NCBI GenBank assembly: GCA_022759165.1
Contig: JAEMPT010000050.1
Location: 1-6,665 of the forward strand
Source of the DNA: Thermoprotei archaeon
GTDB taxonomy: Archaea; Thermoproteota; Thermoprotei_A; Sulfolobales; Fervidicoccaceae
Direction of reading: 5' to 3'
DNA length: 6,665 nucleotides
In this document: positions 1 through 5,612 of the stretch, one piece after another
Numbering within the stretch: the first letter of the stretch is position 1
Layout of the letters: each line of letters begins with the position of its first letter
Made by a program: the position numbers and the translations under genes
The notes under the pieces: generated by a model
Seen by the model: only the letters and a program-made list of their open reading frames with translations
The model's database searches: none
What the model was told of the DNA's origin: nothing

Positions 1-357
1 GTTATGGAATGCTGGGGATTCAAGTATAAGACGAACATGGTCTGGGTAAAAGACAAGATAGGCACTGGGTTCTACTTTAGAGCACAGCATGAGCTTCTGC
101 TTCTTGGTATTAAAGGCAAAATGCTTGCGCCTCTAGAAGAGAACAGACCCCCATCCGTTATATTCGCTCCAGTAAGGGAGCACAGCAGGAAGCCAAATGA
201 AGTCTATGAAATCATTGAGAAGATGTATCCGAACAGGAAATACCTAGAGCTCTTTGCCAGACCAGAAGAGAAAAGAAAAGGTTGGACTTATTGGGGGTTA
301 GAAGTTGAGAGTCCACAACTTTATGCATTAATTAAGACGGACAAGGTTATGCTCTAA
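1..357 (+). CDS. MT-A70 family N6-adenine methyltransferase, C-terminal part (5' truncated by window)
   Basis: The reading frame is open from base 1 and ends at TAA 355-357, so the ATG at 4 is probably an internal Met and the real start lies upstream. The 118 visible residues match the C-terminal half of the MT-A70 fold. A WGFKYKTNMVWVK strand comes first, then a YFRAQHELLLLGIKG segment, then the family hallmark REHSRKPNEVYEIIE helix, then YLELFARPEEKRKGW followed by WGLEV. The catalytic DPPW motif and most of the cofactor site would lie upstream and cannot be seen. Family members transfer a methyl group from S-adenosylmethionine to the N6 of adenine. Prokaryotic members are usually DNA methyltransferases, often solitary or carried on mobile elements. 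Target specificity cannot be read from this part. The tail after WGLEV (about 17 residues, ending TDKVML) is not a family hallmark. A degraded copy of this gene's 3' end lies at 718-815. Confidence 0.88.
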   Translation, partial: VMECWGFKYKTNMVWVKDKIGTGFYFRAQHELLLLGIKGKMLAPLEENRPPSVIFAPVREHSRKPNEVYEIIEKMYPNRKYLELFARPEEKRKGWTYWGLEVESPQLYALIKTDKVML

Positions 358-409
358 GCATAACGTATAACCTTTAGGATAAAGTGAAAAAGATAGCTCA
401 TTGATCAGG

Positions 410-442
410 ATGATCTCGCTACATGAGATCATGCAGTTTTTT
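410..442 (+). terminator. Candidate transcription terminator of the methyltransferase gene
   Basis: An 8-bp perfect inverted repeat (ATGATCTC 410-417, GAGATCAT 425-432) has a 7-nt loop and is followed four bases later by a run of six T (437-442). It lies about 50 bases after the methyltransferase stop. Archaeal RNA polymerase terminates mainly on T-tracts, so the T run is the stronger part of the evidence and the hairpin may be incidental. Confidence 0.4.
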
Positions 443-554
443 AGGAGATCGTAGAGTGATACTGATACTGGTCAGCTAAAACAAAGCTATTTTCATGATA
501 CTGATACCGCTTGATAACGGTTGATACCGCTTGATACTCCCTGATACTCCCGCT

Positions 555-587
555 TGATACCGCTTGATACAGTATCAAGCGGTATCA
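555..587. repeat. 33-bp palindrome made from inverted TGATAC decamers
   Basis: The 16-base arm at 555-570 (TGATACCGCTTGATAC) is the exact reverse complement of 572-587, with a single A at 571 between them. Each arm holds two hexamers spaced 10 bp, so the array switches orientation here. Such a structure could extrude as a cruciform or bind a symmetric protein multimer. Confidence 0.85.
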
Positions 588-645
588 GCATTTGTCATAT
601 GCATTTTCCTGATACCGCTTGATAACAAAGGACTAGACCAAAGCT

Positions 646-661
646 AAAAATTATAATTTTT
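646..661. repeat. AT-only 16-bp palindrome
   Basis: The sequence AAAAATTATAATTTTT is a perfect palindrome of only A and T, set inside the TGATAC array and three bases before another palindrome. It could act as an easily melted element next to the repeats, or as a TATA-like site. No gene follows at a distance that would support a promoter. Confidence 0.7.
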
Positions 662-664
662 CGT

Positions 665-682
665 GCGGTATCATGATACCGC
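665..682. repeat. 18-bp perfect palindrome of back-to-back TGATACCGC units
   Basis: GCGGTATCA (665-673) and TGATACCGC (674-682) are exact reverse complements with no spacer. This is a second orientation switch in the array. It is followed by direct copies at 684, 694 and 704 in 10-bp register. Confidence 0.8.
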
Positions 683-717
683 TTGATACTCCTTGATACC
701 GCTTGATACTGAAGAGC

Positions 718-815
718 TTGGGGATTAGAAGTATAAGAAAAAAGCAATAAAGGTTAAGAAAAATTAAAACAAAAAGCCAAAGTCGGCTAAGATGCTCTCA
801 ACGGATAAGGTTATG
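718..815 (+). pseudogene. Degenerate copy of the 3' end of the upstream methyltransferase gene
   Basis: Two segments match the end of the methyltransferase gene in the same order and orientation. Bases 718-732 match 291-305 at 14 of 15 positions and would encode WGLEV, followed at once by TAA at 734-736. Bases 801-815 match 337-351 at 14 of 15 positions and would encode TDKVM. The distance between the two blocks is 83 bases here against 46 in the gene, and the A-rich stretch between them does not align, so the copy carries an insertion or has diverged. No upstream part of the gene is recognisable, because the TGATAC array lies directly in front. It is best read as a scar of a partial duplication or insertion event. 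Confidence is moderate because the two blocks are short. Confidence 0.5.
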
Positions 816-934
816 GTAAGCTGTAAAAGGTAAGAAAATTGTTGAAAACGTTACTATCATTTGGCAGGGCTCGCAAAAATCATTGGATCAATATTCCTCA
901 TCCTTGGCGTACTTATGATCACCCAACAACTCCT

Positions 935-959
935 CTAACCGTTTTTTCGTTAGTTTTTT
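935..959 (+). terminator. Weak hairpin plus T-tract
   Basis: CTAAC (935-939) can pair with GTTAG (949-953), and six T follow at 954-959. Another T6 run lies in the loop. Two T6 tracts 12 bases apart on the + strand would suit archaeal termination, but no gene clearly ends here. Confidence 0.22.
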
Positions 960-990
960 CTAAAGAAGCAAATGTTTTGCTGTGGCATGA

Positions 991-1017
991 TGACCTGATA
1001 AGGAGGTCAAATTGACC
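991..1017. promoter_or_regulatory. Cluster of three GGTCA half-sites
   Basis: TGACC (991-995), GGTCA (1005-1009) and TGACC (1013-1017) form two overlapping inverted repeats: TGACCT/AGGTCA with a 7-base gap, and GGTCAA/TTGACC around one A. Spacing and symmetry resemble an operator, but no intact gene is adjacent, so a function is unsupported. Confidence 0.22.
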
Positions 1018-1219
1018 AACATCTTTTCTTTATTTATCTGTTAAGTTTCTTCTACCAAGCTATTATGAGAACTCATATTGCTTCTTTTATGTTTTTGAAA
1101 AGGCGAGAGGCGGAAAATTAAAAATGGAACAGCAGTTGCTAAGCATCTTGTAAGCGTATAGTCTTCTCCTAAGAAGTTTCTGGACAATGTTTTTTCTATC
1201 AACCTTATAAGGCTTTTTT

Positions 1220-1345
1220 CTAAAACCATTTAATTGCCTGACTGCTTCCTAGCCCTTTAAGGCGAGGGTTCTTGCTATTGCAGGGAGGTTTGGGATTACA
1301 TTCCTTTTTCCGAGGGTTTAGTCCCGGGCTGAGTCTCCAGCCCAT
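1220..1345 (-). pseudogene. Possible eroded C-terminal end of an IS605-type TnpB/OrfB
   Basis: On the - strand an open frame of 41 residues runs from ATG at 1343-1345 to TAG at 1220-1222. It reads WRLSPGLNPRKKE, then CNPKPPCNSKNPRLKG and a short tail. This Pro/Asn/Lys-rich, low-complexity pattern resembles the variable C-terminal tails after the zinc ribbon of archaeal IS200/IS605 TnpB proteins. A stop codon (1352-1354) lies just upstream, and neither the zinc-ribbon Cys pairs nor the RuvC-like catalytic motifs are visible. If the call is right, only the extreme 3' end of the gene remains. The identification rests on remembered family style and not on an alignment, so it could be chance. Confidence 0.35.
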
Positions 1346-1645
1346 TACTTCTTATCCTAATTGAGACTCAAGATTATGGATACTCTATCTATCATCGCTA
1401 TTGGCTCACAGATCTCAAACAATCATAACCGAGAATAACTAAAATAGAGAAAATTTATAACCTTTCTATTCATCCCCGCCTTAAAAGGCGAAGCTTTCAT
1501 TTGTAAAGAACTTAATCTTTGCTTTTGTACAGGAGAATTTTAGCAGGTAAAAATTTTGCCCTAAGACTTAGCTTCTATTGATAGAGATAAAAAAAAGGTC
1601 GCCTTGATTTAATTCTAATGAAAATAATGGAACCCTATAATAAGA
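1346..1645. other. Region without a supportable gene, upstream of the protease
   Basis: No open frame with coding character is seen. It contains one notable hairpin (1477-1490) and a TATA-like TTTATAA at 1454-1460, which is too far from the protease to serve its start. The sequence becomes AT-rich towards the protease promoter. Confidence 0.6.
1477..1490. repeat. CGCCTT/AAGGCG hairpin resembling IS200/IS605 end structures
   Basis: A 6-bp GC-rich stem (CGCCTT 1477-1482, AAGGCG 1485-1490) closes a two-base loop. It is flanked by CCC on one side and AAGCTTTC on the other. On the - strand it reads GAAAGCTTCGCC then TTTTAAGGCGGGG, the style of hairpin found beside tnpB genes. A related but imperfect AAGGCGAGGG block lies at 1259-1268, overlapping the putative TnpB tail. 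The two may be remnants of one element, but its borders cannot be set. Confidence 0.3.
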
Positions 1646-1655
1646 TTTTTATAAG
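1646..1655 (+). promoter_or_regulatory. TATA box of the protease gene
   Basis: TTTTTATAAG is a good archaeal TATA box. Transcription would start about 25 bases on, near 1675-1680, which is downstream of the ATG at 1659 and just upstream of in-frame ATGs at 1692 and 1701. A second candidate, CTATAATAAG at 1635-1644, would instead place the transcript start near 1660-1665. Confidence 0.5.
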
Positions 1656-1658
1656 AGA

Positions 1659-4600
1659 ATGGGAAAGATCTGTACAAATACAAATCTAAAAATGGTGAGA
1701 ATGATTTTGGTAGAAAGAAATAAATTACTTATTAAAGTTCTATCGATCGTTCTGATAATAATAATGACTTTGCCTATGAGCGCCATCGCATATAGCGGAA
1801 ACGCTCAAACCGTTCAAGCATCTGATTCAGTAACCAAACAGCTAATCTCTCTTCAGCAGATGGGAAATGATACTGTCATGGTATCATTGACTTTATCTCC
1901 TTCGACATCTCAACAGGTTTTGAACACCTTAGTAAACGAGCTTAACTCCACGAAGTTCTCTTTCCATGGTCAGATGGTCCCCATTCTATTCGGTAAGCCT
2001 CAGAAGCTCGAAAAGGGCGGTTACCTTCTTCGCCTATATGGACCAGCGGAGACTATAGCTGAGAAGATAGCTGGAAGGCCTCTTTCTGTTATATCTGGGA
2101 TCTCTGTGAAAGCTCTCCCTACGGTCGAACCTAAAACTTTGAAAGGAGAAGAAGATGTCGCTGCTTCCGGATCGAATGAAGTTCCCGGAGTAGAAACGAA
2201 CAACGTTAGGAACTTGATCGGGGCAAGCTATGTGGGTTCTGCCTATGGGATAACGGGTAGCGGGGTTAACATAGCGATAGTTGATACGGGTGTGGACTAC
2301 GGCCATCCCGACCTCCAAGGAAAACTAACTTACTACGTAGGAACCTATATGGACGCCTATGGAGGTTATACGACGATAAGAGAACCTTTGGTGCTTGATG
2401 CTGACGAATCCCAGGTGATTCTTACGAGTCCATTCCAAGCGAATAGCTCAGGATATATAAACGTAGGGTCCACGACAATGTCGGTGCTCGATCCATATTA
2501 TGAACAGGTTAGCTCCAGCCACTCTTCTTATTATGTTGGCAATGTACCATCGGTAAGTGGAATTTACAAGTTCGGAGTTACCAATGAATCTACTGTGGCA
2601 GGTCTAGTTAGCGTTGGCCTCGTTATGGCCGACCCTGTTACAGCAGGGAACTACACTCTCCTCGTCATAGATGCCAATGATGATGGAGTCTTCGGAGACA
2701 ACGGAGACATGGTAGCGACATATGACGGCAACAGGATACTTTATTCCCCCGACTTAGACCTTAGCTTGGGCGTTGCTGGAGGTTTCTTCTACGACATATG
2801 GCGGTGGTTCTACCCCTCCGGTTACGTTCTGCCTGGATGGGACCTCAATGGGAACTACATAAGCCTTTTCTATGATTTTTACGGGCACGGTACTTCCTGT
2901 GCCTCTGCTGCAGCGGGAAACGGGTACGTAAATGGCATAGCGAAAGATGCTAATGTGATCGGAGTGAAGGCTCTATGGATGGGAGACATTGAGATAGGGC
3001 TGCTTTGGGCTGCAGGCTTCAATGTGAACAGCTCCGGGTATATCTACTACACGGGCCAAAGGATCGCCGACGTCATAAGCGACAGTTGGGGCATAAGCGA
3101 TTTCATATATGACATTTCTGGCTTCGGTTATGACTTTGAGTCAATGATTATCAACGCTATAACTACTCCAGGATTTCTCGATCCATCTTATCCTGGAACC
3201 TTGGTAGTTCAGGCTGCAGGCAACGGAGGTCCTGGATTCGGTACTGTAACTTCGCCGGGTTCAGCTGTCGGCGCCCTCACAGTTGGAGCTTCAACTCTCT
3301 GGAAGGTTTACCAAGACCTTTATCATTACGGCGGATATACGCAGGACAACATAATAATGTGGTCCGCGAGAGGACCAGTTCCAATGGGATACGTTAAGCC
3401 TGACATCGTCAATGTGGGAGCCTGGGGGATAACTGCTGCCCCGGTTCCACTCTATTACGAGATATTCGGAGGTACGAGCTACGCTACACCTCTCACTGCA
3501 GGCTCAGCAGCCCTCTTGATACAGGCGCTGAGGGAGAAGCTTGGTACGACAGCCAACTCTCTGCCGCCTTCGGTTATTAAGGAGATCATGATGAATACTG
3601 CTGACAGCCTAGGATATATGCCATACGACCAAGGAGCAGGTAGAGTTAACGTGACAAGGGCTGTTCAATTTGCACTTGGCTTATCGAAGGAGCTCCTGAT
3701 TACGTCGAGCAGCGAGTACTCCTTGAGCGCAACCAAGATGGGCAACATGTGGTACTGGTCTTTCCAGGACTATATCCCTGCATATTTCCTCAGTTGGTAC
3801 GGCGATGCCTTACAGGTTCCTAACCCAGCCCTCCCAACAGCGTTTTCGGCGCAGAACTACTTTGGAATATATGTGCCCGATGTGCCGCAAGTTGGTAGCA
3901 AGACCTTCACATTCACCATACAGAACCCAACCACGACATCAGCAACATTCACAGTAGATGGAGCTTATACTATGAAAACGGTGCTTCCTCCAACGAAGTA
4001 TAACCTGCTTTTCAACCTATCGTCATCGAGTTATATATCGAACCAATGGGTGATATTATCCCCGCTGAACATAAGCACGGGAACAAACATCCTCCTCGCT
4101 GAGGTCAACGCACCCTTCAGATTATTAGACAACAACAACGACTATATCGAAGACTTTGATATAGATGTTTACGCGTATGTCTGGATAAACGATACGAACG
4201 GGAACGGAGTCCCTGATAGGAATGAGCTGGCCTTCATCAATGTCGGTTACGCGACCTCCAATTACAATTCTATAGAGATCAGCAATCCTAGGCAGCTCCT
4301 CTCTCAATTTGGCCCCAATGCTAAGTTGGCGATAAGGGTTTTCATTTACAGGGACTACAGTACTGATTCTCTCACGAACTTCCCCGCGACGCTAACGATA
4401 TCTCAGTACATGCTCGTGAAGGATTCCGCGGTTTCTCTCCCTACTACTACTATGTCAATCCTTCCCGGAAAGAGCGTAACTCTGAGCGGAGCAGTATTCG
4501 GCTATTCCCTCGCTCCGACGACTTATCAGTCCTTCATAAAAATAAGGGCCACGTTTGCCGACGGAACCTCTAGGAGCTATATAGTCCCGATGAGCTATAC

Positions 4601-5489
4601 CGTATATGCGAACATGCCGATCAGCGGAACGCTCTACTTGAACCCCGCGACGATTACTAACACGATGCTCAGTCCATCTAACATAAGGGGAGACAACGAT
4701 TGGGAGTGGAGGTATGAGGCCGGGGATTGGAGATACTTCTATGTCAACGTCCAGTCGCCATCGCTGTCTGCTTTCGAGTTCAAAGCAACCTGGACTTACA
4801 GCAACACCAGCCTTATAACATATGCTCTCGGCCCAGATGGTCAATTCGCAGGAGGATTCTACGGAGAATCAGTATCATATCATGAGAACTTAGGAGGAGG
4901 CGTCTTCCTCTGGACTGCTACGGGCGGTATGAGCGGTAAGAACCTATCTGCCGTGACGTTCCCAAGCACCAGGTATAGATATTCCGAGTATCCAACATCG
5001 AAGCCTAACACGGGGATATATACGCTGATAGTCAGGACCGGCCTCTTCGACGGGTCTACTAACGCCGAGAGGTTCACGGTATCGGTAACTCCTCTGGCGA
5101 TTTCGGGATTCCCCAACAAGGTACTAGGGCAAAACGGAACTGCGACGTATTCGATAAAGCTTCCATACGAGGCGGTAGAATATTCTGCATGGGCCGGCTA
5201 TCCATACTCCCCATACTTCGTGTATACTGACTTCGATGCGAGCGTCAATCCAAACTACTATTATGGCACCATACCTGCAGGGACCACTCTAAACTTCACG
5301 CTGACTTTCGAGAATTACATTTATCCATATAGGAGCGACATATCGATGCTAGTTGGATTCTCCATGCCGACATCCTCCGGGCTTCCAGTGTATTACCGCT
5401 ACGGTGGAACTTACTATTTCTGGGATGCTTGGTACGTCTTCGAGGATTGGATACAGAGCGGAAGCCAATGGTACTGGTGGTGGGAGTAG
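1659..5489 (+). CDS. Secreted subtilisin-family (S8) serine protease, S-layer-associated type
   Basis: This is a large exported endopeptidase of 1276 residues (numbering from ATG 1659). A signal peptide has its hydrophobic core at about residues 24-40 and ends near SAIA. Residues about 55-160 look like a propeptide. The catalytic triad is intact: Asp209 in AIVDTGVDYGHPDL, His410 in YGHGTSCASAAAGN and Ser607 in GGTSYATPLTAGSAAL. The oxyanion Asn522 lies in QAAGNGGPG. Asp and His are 201 residues apart against about 32 in subtilisin BPN', so the catalytic domain carries a large insertion. Residues about 740-1276 are beta-rich and include an Asp/Asn loop (DTNGNGVPDRNEL) that may bind calcium. 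The C-terminus is Trp-rich (WIQSGSQWYWWWE) and has no membrane helix. There are about a dozen N-glycosylation sequons and only one Cys (Cys414) outside the first few residues. The true start may be ATG 1692 or 1701, which gives a normal-length signal peptide and fits the TATA box better. The next gene downstream is a putative S-layer protein, which suggests a STABLE-like surface protease. Confidence 0.93.
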   Translation: MGKICTNTNLKMVRMILVERNKLLIKVLSIVLIIIMTLPMSAIAYSGNAQTVQASDSVTKQLISLQQMGNDTVMVSLTLSPSTSQQVLNTLVNELNSTKFSFHGQMVPILFGKPQKLEKGGYLLRLYGPAETIAEKIAGRPLSVISGISVKALPTVEPKTLKGEEDVAASGSNEVPGVETNNVRNLIGASYVGSAYGITGSGVNIAIVDTGVDYGHPDLQGKLTYYVGTYMDAYGGYTTIREPLVLDADESQVILTSPFQANSSGYINVGSTTMSVLDPYYEQVSSSHSSYYVGNVPSVSGIYKFGVTNESTVAGLVSVGLVMADPVTAGNYTLLVIDANDDGVFGDNGDMVATYDGNRILYSPDLDLSLGVAGGFFYDIWRWFYPSGYVLPGWDLNGNYISLFYDFYGHGTSCASAAAGNGYVNGIAKDANVIGVKALWMGDIEIGLLWAAGFNVNSSGYIYYTGQRIADVISDSWGISDFIYDISGFGYDFESMIINAITTPGFLDPSYPGTLVVQAAGNGGPGFGTVTSPGSAVGALTVGASTLWKVYQDLYHYGGYTQDNIIMWSARGPVPMGYVKPDIVNVGAWGITAAPVPLYYEIFGGTSYATPLTAGSAALLIQALREKLGTTANSLPPSVIKEIMMNTADSLGYMPYDQGAGRVNVTRAVQFALGLSKELLITSSSEYSLSATKMGNMWYWSFQDYIPAYFLSWYGDALQVPNPALPTAFSAQNYFGIYVPDVPQVGSKTFTFTIQNPTTTSATFTVDGAYTMKTVLPPTKYNLLFNLSSSSYISNQWVILSPLNISTGTNILLAEVNAPFRLLDNNNDYIEDFDIDVYAYVWINDTNGNGVPDRNELAFINVGYATSNYNSIEISNPRQLLSQFGPNAKLAIRVFIYRDYSTDSLTNFPATLTISQYMLVKDSAVSLPTTTMSILPGKSVTLSGAVFGYSLAPTTYQSFIKIRATFADGTSRSYIVPMSYTVYANMPISGTLYLNPATITNTMLSPSNIRGDNDWEWRYEAGDWRYFYVNVQSPSLSAFEFKATWTYSNTSLITYALGPDGQFAGGFYGESVSYHENLGGGVFLWTATGGMSGKNLSAVTFPSTRYRYSEYPTSKPNTGIYTLIVRTGLFDGSTNAERFTVSVTPLAISGFPNKVLGQNGTATYSIKLPYEAVEYSAWAGYPYSPYFVYTDFDASVNPNYYYGTIPAGTTLNFTLTFENYIYPYRSDISMLVGFSMPTSSGLPVYYRYGGTYYFWDAWYVFEDWIQSGSQWYWWWE

Positions 5490-5537
5490 TATCTATCTAT
5501 TTGGGATAGATAACCTTCTAATATAAACACTTTTTTT
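5490..5537 (+). terminator. Hairpin and T-tract after the protease stop
   Basis: An 8-bp stem (TATCTATC 5490-5497, GATAGATA 5505-5512) with a 7-base loop begins at the base directly after the TAG stop. A run of seven T follows at 5531-5537. The T-tract is the likely termination signal, and the hairpin may protect the 3' end of the mRNA. Confidence 0.5.
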
Positions 5538-5550
5538 GTATACAAAAAAA
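5531..5550. promoter_or_regulatory. Perfect 20-bp palindrome upstream of the surface-protein promoter
   Basis: TTTTTTTGTA (5531-5540) is followed without a gap by its exact reverse complement TACAAAAAAA. The GTATAC core with A/T flanks lies 10 bases upstream of the TATA box of the next gene. It can serve as a T-tract terminator in both directions, or as an operator or activator site next to the basal promoter. Confidence 0.55.
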
Positions 5551-5560
5551 CACACACTTC

Positions 5561-5568
5561 TTAAATAC
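5561..5568 (+). promoter_or_regulatory. TATA box of the surface-layer gene
   Basis: TTAAATAC matches an archaeal TATA box. A start about 25 bases downstream (near 5590) would give a leader of about 23 bases that just includes the ribosome binding site. This supports a separate promoter for this gene. Confidence 0.5.
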
Positions 5569-5595
5569 TCTATTTCGCTATTATTTGAAATCGAC

Positions 5596-5601
5596 GGAGG
5601 T
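5596..5601 (+). promoter_or_regulatory. Strong ribosome binding site (GGAGGT)
   Basis: GGAGGT complements the 3' end of archaeal 16S rRNA and lies 11 bases before ATG 5613. This spacing is slightly long. A GTG at 5608 is closer but lies in a different frame from the long coding region. The protease gene has no comparable site, which suggests stronger translation of this gene. Confidence 0.7.
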
Positions 5602-5612
5602 AAATCCGTGCC

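Larger units (their letters stand above)
457..709. repeat. TGATAC hexamer array, largely phased at 10 bp
   Basis: Within 253 bases there are 14 direct TGATAC copies (starting at 457, 463, 496, 502, 522, 532, 542, 555, 565, 610, 674, 684, 694, 704), two TGATAA variants in register (512, 620) and three inverted GTATCA copies (572, 582, 668). Only one or two copies per strand are expected by chance in the whole window. Many units are the decamer TTGATACCGC. The copies at 502-542 form a run of five starts exactly 10 bases apart (one is the TGATAA variant), and 674-704 form a run of four, so they sit on one face of the helix. No CRISPR-like spacers and no coding potential are seen. Iterons of a replication origin, a partition site or an operator cluster are all possible. 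Confidence 0.85.
816..1219. other. Region without a supportable gene
   Basis: All frames are short and none has a start with a ribosome binding site or a recognisable motif. Two weak structural items are listed separately (935-959 and 991-1017). A hydrophobic stretch of about 25 codons at 861-938 resembles a membrane helix (IIGSIFLILGVLMI) but has only a TTG start and no context. The stretch may be eroded mobile-element or gene remnants. Confidence 0.6.

Noticed and set aside
457..709. CRISPR array
   Set aside because: The repeat unit is 6-10 bases, occurs in both orientations and lacks unique spacers of constant length.
861..938. A 25-codon hydrophobic frame starting at TTG (LAGLAKIIGSIFLILGVLMI...) that could be a small membrane protein
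   Set aside because: It has no ATG or GTG start, no ribosome binding site and no promoter. Its length is easily reached by chance. It may be a gene remnant but cannot be supported as a gene.
987..998. C/D box small RNA, from a perfect C-box ATGATGA at 987-993
   Set aside because: The nearest CTGA (995-998) is adjacent, leaving no guide. No correctly spaced C' and D boxes follow.
1041..1229. A 62-codon frame on the - strand
   Set aside because: The residue pattern shows no domain or family style and there is no ribosome binding site. It overlaps the end of the TnpB-like frame in another phase.
1240..1350. tRNA or 5S rRNA-like segment, suggested by GGGTTC and GC-rich stems
   Set aside because: No cloverleaf could be built, the T-arm consensus fails, and no acceptor-stem pairing is present.
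2021..2318. Open frames on the - strand within the protease gene
   Set aside because: They are antisense shadows of a strongly supported coding region with clear catalytic motifs on the + strand.
4125..5119. Further - strand open frames opposite the C-terminal half of the protease
   Set aside because: They have no motifs or start signals, while the + strand frame is continuous and beta-rich through this stretch.
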